Source: Nocardia arizonensis
GTDB taxonomy: Bacteria; Actinomycetota; Actinomycetes; Mycobacteriales; Mycobacteriaceae
Reading direction: 5' to 3'
Length of the DNA stretch: 64,000 nt
Assembly (NCBI RefSeq): GCF_001310275.1
Contig: NZ_LGYZ01000036.1
Span: 1 to 64,000, forward strand
The translations under genes were made by a program, and so were the position numbers. The notes beneath the pieces are model-generated. The model worked only from the letters and a program-made list of their open reading frames with translations. It searched no databases and had not been told where the DNA came from. Below, piece by piece: positions 59,265-64,000 of this stretch (within the stretch, counting starts at the first letter, position 1; the number at the start of each line of letters is the position of its first letter).

Positions 59265-60623
59265 CTATCCGTCATAGACACCCTTGCTGCGGCACAGCGC
59301 GAAATAGCCGGCGCCGGGCGTCCATGGGAACCCGGACGGGTCGTGGTACAGCTCGCGCGGGAACAGGCGTTCGTCGCGGGCGTAGCGCCATTGGCGCAGG
59401 TCGACCACCGAGGGGTGCTCGTCGTCCTCGTGGCCTTTGGCCGGGACGATCCCGTACCCGAACTCCGGCCACCGCAACAGCAGCGACGACCCGATCGGGC
59501 GCACCGACCGCGAGCGCCCGTCCGCGGCGTGCGGGATGTGGCCTTCGAGGATGAGCGTGAACCGGTATTTCACCCGCAGGTGATCGAGAATCCGCACGAG
59601 TTCGCGTGCGCCGTCCGCAGCCTCGGTGTCCAGGGCGTTGAGCCGGTACAGCGGCCCCGCCACCACCAGCACCGGCTGATGAGCCGCGATAGCGGCTTCG
59701 ATACGGCGCAGCTCGCGCGGGTCTTCGAGGCGCACACCGTCGGGGCGGGCCTCGATCCGCAGTTCGTCGTCCCAGTCCGGCCGCGGGTGGGACTGCTGCT
59801 CGCAGATCCGATCCACCCGGCCCACGAGGTCGCCGTAGCGGCGGCGCAGCTGGCCCGGAAGGTTCTCCGCGTCGATCACCAGCACCCGGTGCGAGGTCGC
59901 CTGCGGCGCGCCCGGCCCGATGATGGGCGCGGCGAGGAACGGGTGCAACCCGGCGGTGACCGCGACCGCGATCTGTGCGAGCAGCGTCGATTTCCCGAGT
60001 CCTTCGATGCCGGTGAGGATCATGCGGTCCCCGTACTCGAACAGCTTCGGGATCAACCAGTCGTAGGAATCCGATCCGGACAGGATTTCCGCGACCGAGG
60101 GCGGCAGCGCCGAAACGTTCGGAACCGTCGGGTCGGACAAATCCAGGTCCAGGGCCTCGCGTGCGCGCGCGAGGATTCCACCAGTGGAATGGAGATCGCC
60201 CGAGCGGTGCAGCGCGTGCAGTTGCTGGATCATGCGGGTCGCCTCGAGCACGGCCGTGCGGGCGTGCCACAGGGTCGTCACGCGGTCGGCGAAGTACGGG
60301 ACCGAGGCCGGGACGCCCTTGCCGAGCAGGTCCAGGCTCACCCGACGCAGCCGGTCGGGGTTGCCGCCCAGCGCGCCCCGACGCGCGGCACGATCCACGA
60401 TCACCACCGGATCGGGAATCAGCTCCTCCCGCAGCACATCCACCAGCGCCGCGTGCAGCAGCTGGTGCGCGGGAACGTAGAACGCGCCATTCGGGATCGC
60501 GGCGACCTGCTCGGCCACCTCGTGGTTGCCCTCGGCATACAGCGCCGCACCGAGGAGTTGCTGTTCGGCCTCGACATCGCACATCTCCGGGGCATCCCAG
60601 TCGAGGACGTTGTTTCCGGTCAT
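59265..60623 (-). CDS. DnaB-like replicative helicase (DnaB-N plus RecA-type ATPase)
   Basis: 452 aa from ATG 60623, which overlaps the upstream TGA. N-terminal DnaB-like domain: CDVEAEQQLLGAALYAEGNH. RecA-like core: Walker A GIEGLGKST (about 205-213), Walker B near VLVVAGPLYRL, and LILEGHIPHAADG with a possible arginine finger. AAA_25 type. Opens DNA for phage replication. Ends 59265; A/T-richer gap follows. Confidence 0.8.
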   Translation of the reverse strand: MTGNNVLDWDAPEMCDVEAEQQLLGAALYAEGNHEVAEQVAAIPNGAFYVPAHQLLHAALVDVLREELIPDPVVIVDRAARRGALGGNPDRLRRVSLDLLGKGVPASVPYFADRVTTLWHARTAVLEATRMIQQLHALHRSGDLHSTGGILARAREALDLDLSDPTVPNVSALPPSVAEILSGSDSYDWLIPKLFEYGDRMILTGIEGLGKSTLLAQIAVAVTAGLHPFLAAPIIGPGAPQATSHRVLVIDAENLPGQLRRRYGDLVGRVDRICEQQSHPRPDWDDELRIEARPDGVRLEDPRELRRIEAAIAAHQPVLVVAGPLYRLNALDTEAADGARELVRILDHLRVKYRFTLILEGHIPHAADGRSRSVRPIGSSLLLRWPEFGYGIVPAKGHEDDEHPSVVDLRQWRYARDERLFPRELYHDPSGFPWTPGAGYFALCRSKGVYDG

Positions 60624-62047
60624 GGGCGGGCCTCGGCGATTCGTTCGCGCAGCTTCGAGGCAGCCCACAACCCGGCCTCGAGCATCGCGCGCAGCTCCGA
60701 GCGCAGCACGTCCTGGCTCACCCCGGCCTCGAGGAGGGCTTCGAGTTCGGCGCGCATCGCCTCCCGCGCCGTGCCCGGTGGGCGTGCCCCGTAGCCGGTG
60801 AGGGTGTCGATGTGCTCGCCCGCCAGGCGGAACGCCATCGCGCGCCGCTCACCGACCGTGACCGGGTCCGGGGTCGGGAGCGGTCGCTGCGCGGCCAGCA
60901 TCCGCCGCATCGCCCCGTTGTCGCCGTACGGGTCGAAAAGCCAGTCCGCCTCGCGGTTTTCGTTGAGATCACCGGTTTTCAGGTACTCGGCTCTCGCGTC
61001 GATGACCGCCTCGGCGCGAGCGAGTTCGTGGTGGGCGCGTTCGCGGCGGATCGGGTCGGTGTCCGGGTCGGCGAGCACCGCGACCGCGTTGGGCGCCAGC
61101 CGGGCCAGGACCCGTTGGCGCATCGCCGGGGTCGCCGGGACCTCGGGAGCGGCGGCGTTGAGCCGGTCGGCCACCCCGTCACCGCCGTGACGAGCCCGCG
61201 GCGCGACCCGCACCGGCGGCGGCGTTCTCGGGGTAGTCGGCGGTGGACCGTGTTTTTCGTTCTCCTCCCGCGCGTTACTTACCGGAGGGGGGATACCAAC
61301 AGAACTACATACTTCTTTTACTTCTAACTTCTGAGACGCACGCGTGAGAGACACCGAATCCGGCGTGGTTCCGCCGGCGTGTGCGCCCGTCGACTCGCGG
61401 TTTTCCGCCGCTGTGTCCGCCTTCTCGGATTTGCTGTCTGACCTGCTCTGTTGTCGTTGTTTGCGGGAGTCCATGTGGAGGGGTTGGTGGCGGTGATAGT
61501 CGTGCATGGTGGCGACACCATGCCGACACGGTGCCGCCATGGTGCACGCGCCGTGGCGGCACGGCCGCGTCGGGGTGCATTCGTGTTGGCGGCATGATCC
61601 CGCCGCGAGGAGCGCGTCACGGATGCGTGCGGGCGCGATCCTGCGGAACGCGGGCAACGGTAGGACGCCGTTGGTGTGGTTGCGGTGGCAGTAGATCCAC
61701 AACTCGATCAACGTCAGTTTCGCCACCGGCGACAACGGCCCGGTGCGGTGGTTCTCCAGGAAATCGACGCTGAGCTTGATGTAAGGGCGCGGGTCACGGC
61801 CCGGTGTGTCGGGGCGACGGTGGGTGGGCTGATGGCGGGCGTAGTCACGCATCACCAACACCTGCTGCCCACACGCCGCCGTCGTGGTGCACGCACCATG
61901 ACGACACGGCGCGTTCGTGGTGCAGGTGCGCTCGTGCCAGCATCCCGCCGTGGTGAGTGCCTCGCGCAGGCGTTTGGGCAGGCTGCTGCGCGCATACGCG
62001 ACCGGCACGATGCCATCGGTGCGATTGCGGGCACAGTAGATCCACAT
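60620..62047 (-). CDS. replication-related protein with a duplicated HTH/zinc module (truncated at the N-terminus)
   Basis: 475 aa from an internal ATG. The N-terminal 200 residues hold one and a half copies of a module: ...WIYCARNRTDGIVPVA... with CRHGACTT, then a complete second copy (IKLSVDFLENHRTGPLSPVA, WIYCHRNHTNGVLPLP, CRHGACTMAAPCRHGV). A basic Ser/Lys-rich link and a helical C-terminal part follow. The first copy begins upstream in the same frame (62203) but is cut by an amber codon. As it stands, translation would restart at 62047 or fail. Probably a replication initiator or loader working with the DnaB-like gene that it overlaps. Confidence 0.65.
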   Translation of the reverse strand: MWIYCARNRTDGIVPVAYARSSLPKRLREALTTAGCWHERTCTTNAPCRHGACTTTAACGQQVLVMRDYARHQPTHRRPDTPGRDPRPYIKLSVDFLENHRTGPLSPVAKLTLIELWIYCHRNHTNGVLPLPAFRRIAPARIRDALLAAGSCRQHECTPTRPCRHGACTMAAPCRHGVATMHDYHRHQPLHMDSRKQRQQSRSDSKSEKADTAAENRESTGAHAGGTTPDSVSLTRASQKLEVKEVCSSVGIPPPVSNAREENEKHGPPPTTPRTPPPVRVAPRARHGGDGVADRLNAAAPEVPATPAMRQRVLARLAPNAVAVLADPDTDPIRRERAHHELARAEAVIDARAEYLKTGDLNENREADWLFDPYGDNGAMRRMLAAQRPLPTPDPVTVGERRAMAFRLAGEHIDTLTGYGARPPGTAREAMRAELEALLEAGVSQDVLRSELRAMLEAGLWAASKLRERIAEARP

Positions 62048-62074
62048 CTGGATCAGGGCCAGTTTCGCGACCGG

Positions 62075-62203
62075 CTACAACGGCCCGGTGCGGTGGTTCT
62101 CCAGGAAGTCCAGGCTCAACCGGATGAACCCGCGCCGATCCTTGCGAACACCGCCAGGATCGACACGGGCACCGGCGCCCGACTCAGGCGACCGGTTCGA
62201 CAT
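62075..62203 (-). pseudogene. 5' end of the replication gene, ended by an amber codon
   Basis: ATG 62203 opens the same frame as the downstream gene and encodes ...FIRLSLDFLENHRTGPL then TAG (62077-62075). The second module copy has TCG (Ser) at the same position: RTGPLSPVAK. After TAG the match goes on in the same frame (PVAKLALIQMWIYC). So a single C-to-A change made a stop. Suppression, restart or true loss of function are possible. Confidence 0.75.
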
Positions 62204-62420
62204 CACGGGACTCGTGTCCGCCGTCGTGCCAACGCCGCTCGGTCACCCACGCGGCGGATTCGCCGCTTTCGATGAGGTAGCGGCACTCGTAGAGGACCCG
62301 AACGACCCGGCCAGTGTCATCGTGGGCCTGGTCGATGACATGCCAGGACTGGCCGTCGCCGAACGGGTCACCCGCCCCCGACAGCGGCACCGGCACGGTG
62401 GCGGTCCGGGGGCCGGTCAT
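62184..62420 (-). CDS. small phage protein
   Basis: 78 aa, alpha/beta (WHVIDQAHDDTGRVVRVLYECRYL). Overlaps both neighbours by about 4-20 nt. No family recognised. Confidence 0.6.
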   Translation of the reverse strand: MTGPRTATVPVPLSGAGDPFGDGQSWHVIDQAHDDTGRVVRVLYECRYLIESGESAAWVTERRWHDGGHESRDVEPVA

Positions 62421-62824
62421 GAGACCGCGCCCTGGACCGGGGTGTAGACCGAGACCCGATGCTTGCGCCCGGCCTGGCCCTGCGAGGAGCGGATACGCCC
62501 GCGCTTGAGCGCGGTGCCGACCAGCCAGAGCACGACCGTGTCCTCGACACCGCCGAGGTCGTCGAGCGTGAACGGGTCACCGCGCTCGATCAACACGTCC
62601 AGGCGTTCGGAGGCGCGTTGCTCGGCCGCGGTCAACACCATGCACCCGTAACGCAGGACACGGGTCTGCAACGCGCCCACCGTCATTCCGAACCGGCGCG
62701 CGATGGCCTCATGGGACATCTGACCTTCGCGCAGGAACCGGTATTCCTCGATGAAGATGCGGCGGGCGTTCTCGGCTTCGATGCTCTTGGCATGAAGCCC
62801 GGAACGCCCGCGCACCGTACTCAT
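62417..62824 (-). CDS. phage HTH protein
   Basis: 135 aa from ATG 62824. Contains an HTH (MSHEAIARRFGMTVGALQTRVLRYG), then two helices (DDLGGVEDTVVLWLVGTAL). Resembles sigma-like or small regulatory proteins of actinophages. Overlaps the upstream excisionase-like gene by 4 nt. Confidence 0.65.
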   Translation of the reverse strand: MSTVRGRSGLHAKSIEAENARRIFIEEYRFLREGQMSHEAIARRFGMTVGALQTRVLRYGCMVLTAAEQRASERLDVLIERGDPFTLDDLGGVEDTVVLWLVGTALKRGRIRSSQGQAGRKHRVSVYTPVQGAVS

Positions 62825-63054
62825 GCCGACCTCTGCGCGTCGATGGCCTCGAGGTAGGCGTGCCAGTCGCATTCCAGCCACCGCAAAGGCCCCGACTCGC
62901 CGTTGAGCCGGAACCCTTTGCTCGCCAACCGGTGGGGTTTGGGCTGGGTCCGCCACTGCAACAACAACTGCCGACTCACCCGCAGCCGCTCCGCGACCTC
63001 GTCGGTATTGAGCAACCCGTGCCCGCACCCCGGTACGTCACAACGTCTCGCCAT
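62821..63054 (-). CDS. MerR/excisionase-like HTH protein
   Basis: 77 aa. Winged-HTH core of the excisionase type: LLNTDEVAERLRVSRQLLLQWRTQ with the 'wing' RPHRLASKGF-like part. A CDVPGCGHG start precedes it. Such proteins direct excision or act as small regulators in phages. Directly downstream of the ATPase gene. Confidence 0.7.
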   Translation of the reverse strand: MARRCDVPGCGHGLLNTDEVAERLRVSRQLLLQWRTQPKPHRLASKGFRLNGESGPLRWLECDWHAYLEAIDAQRSA

Positions 63055-63060
63055 ATCGTT

Positions 63061-64000
63061 TCACCCCCTCTCCCCATCGCGATCCTGCGACGCCTGCGCG
63101 CCGCGCTGGGCGGCGAGCTTGGCGTCGACGGCTTCGAGGGCCTCCTTGATCGCGACCACCAGCTCCCGCAGGGTGGTCGGTGTGCCCTCGTGGTCGACGG
63201 TCGGTGCGCCGAGCAGCCGATAGGAGCCGATCTCGAGGTAGATATCGCGTAGTTGCTCGGTCGACTCCACATCGAGGATGCGTTGCCGGAATTCGGCGAC
63301 GGTCGGTACTTCTTCGCCGCCGTCGAGCCAGTCTGCGATCCGGGTCGCCAGCTCCGCGCCCGGCGCGGCGATGACCTGGCCGTTGAGGAACGGGAGCCGG
63401 GTTTTGGAGATGTGCAGGTTGTTGGACAGGTCGAGGTCGGCGACGATGTCGAACTCGTACTCCAGGCCGTCGCGCTGCACGGGCCTGGTCCCGATCTTGC
63501 GCGGGACCTGCTTGCCCTTCTCGTCCTCGACCACGACGTATTCGGTCTTGGTCCGCAAGGTGACGATCAGATGCCCGGGGAAGGTGAGCATCGCATCGAC
63601 CATGCGCCGCTCGTCGGGGTTGACTTCCTTCCAGCCCGAGAACGAGTTGTTGGCGGCCTTGCGGCGGTCGACCTGCTCGAGCATCCCGTCCTGGCCCATC
63701 CAATAATGGCTCCAGGTGTCGATGATGAACACCGAGAAGCCTTCTCCGGCAGCGGCTCCCAGGATCTCGACCAGGCTGGTGGGTGAGAACCGTTCGGGTT
63801 CCAGGGTGCGCCACTGCCAGCCGTTGGTGCCCTGATACTTGCTGGCGCTGCCGCGTTCGGTGTCGATCATCCCGATACCGCCGCCCTCGCGCCGCGCCCA
63901 CTCCCAGGCGAGACTGAGGGCGGTGTAGGTCTTGCCGGAGCCGGAGGGACCGGCCAGGGCCAGGCGGGCGGGGCTCTTGCGGCGGACCGCGGGCTTGAAC
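63061..64000 (-). CDS. phage RecA-like P-loop ATPase (Sak4/AAA_24-like), partial
   Basis: C-terminal 313 residues of an ATPase that runs past the window edge on the 5' side. Translating the end of the window gives Walker A LAGPSGSGKTYTALSLAWEW near 63935, then GMIDTERGSASKY, and a Walker B-like GFSVFIIDTWSHYW. This is the recombination/annealing ATPase type (Sak4-like) in actinophages. The ATG at 63870 is internal and not the start. The IDTERGSASKY segment is the target of spacer 11 of array 2. Confidence 0.85.
   Translation of the reverse strand, partial: FKPAVRRKSPARLALAGPSGSGKTYTALSLAWEWARREGGGIGMIDTERGSASKYQGTNGWQWRTLEPERFSPTSLVEILGAAAGEGFSVFIIDTWSHYWMGQDGMLEQVDRRKAANNSFSGWKEVNPDERRMVDAMLTFPGHLIVTLRTKTEYVVVEDEKGKQVPRKIGTRPVQRDGLEYEFDIVADLDLSNNLHISKTRLPFLNGQVIAAPGAELATRIADWLDGGEEVPTVAEFRQRILDVESTEQLRDIYLEIGSYRLLGAPTVDHEGTPTTLRELVVAIKEALEAVDAKLAAQRGAQASQDRDGERG
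63835..63872 (-). other. protospacer-like site matched by spacer 11
   Basis: On the minus strand, 32 of 38 bases equal the spacer at 10520-10557. The base triplet 5' of the protospacer is TCG. Mismatches at spacer positions 2, 3 and 5 sit in the seed, next to the PAM side; the rest are codon third positions and the last base. A silent-change pattern is expected if the spacer derives from another phage carrying the same conserved protein. Confidence 0.88.

Overview
This is a high-GC actinobacterial sequence. Most codons end in G or C, GTG starts are common, and neighbouring genes often overlap by an ATGA or GTGA. Tandem DUF4254-like genes, a DUF574-type SAM methyltransferase, an XRE/TPR regulator and a DUF5593-like GAF/PAS protein point to Nocardia or a close relative. 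That assignment rests on remembered family patterns, not on a search.

Left part (1-15743): a complete type I-B (Tneap-like) CRISPR-Cas locus on the + strand. The end of one array (1-920) is followed by about 0.8 kb without a convincing gene. Then comes a tightly packed operon, cas6-cas8(cst1)-cas7(cst2)-cas5-cas3-cas4-cas1-cas2 (1732-9705), followed by a leader and a second, longer array with the same repeat. A three-gene DDE transposon (11701-14974) sits inside one spacer of the second array. It is flanked by a 6-bp duplication CTCGAC, and removing it restores a normal 37-nt spacer. Array 2 is therefore one 40-repeat array split into 9819-11665 and 14983-15743. Cas1 appears to have Ala where the family has its first metal-binding Glu.

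Right part (15988-64000): mostly a siphovirus-type prophage read on the minus strand, so its gene order runs from high to low coordinates. Replication and early genes lie at 53.9-64 kb: a RecA-like ATPase cut by the window edge, HTH proteins, a DnaB-like helicase and a run of small overlapping genes. Packaging and head genes lie at 37-30 kb: P27-like small terminase, large terminase, portal, scaffold, P22-gp5-like capsid and connectors. Tail genes lie at 30-21 kb, including a G/T chaperone pair with an exact -1 slippery heptamer and a 1189-aa tape measure. Lysis and late genes lie at 20.5-16 kb: an M23-GH25 fused endolysin, a holin candidate, a tail protein, a metallo-beta-lactamase-fold hydrolase and an LtfC-like protein. 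A plus-strand phage gene group (39.0-42.6 kb) diverges from the packaging genes.

Between the early and packaging modules lies about 11 kb (42.8-53.8 kb) of chromosome-like genes. They include a MurG-like glycosyltransferase, an aldo/keto reductase, a NadR-like P-loop kinase, a DEDDh exonuclease and a radical SAM enzyme, most of them overlapping as one minus-strand unit, with a HAD hydrolase and an XRE/TPR regulator beside them. Their joint function is unknown.

Several observations connect the two halves. Spacer 11 of array 2 matches the prophage ATPase gene at 32 of 38 positions, with three of its six mismatches in the first five (seed) positions. The prophage shows signs of decay: an amber codon in a duplicated replication-protein domain, and a tail gene with two frame breaks, one at an 18-bp perfect inverted repeat. 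No integrase, tRNA gene or attachment site was recognised in the window.
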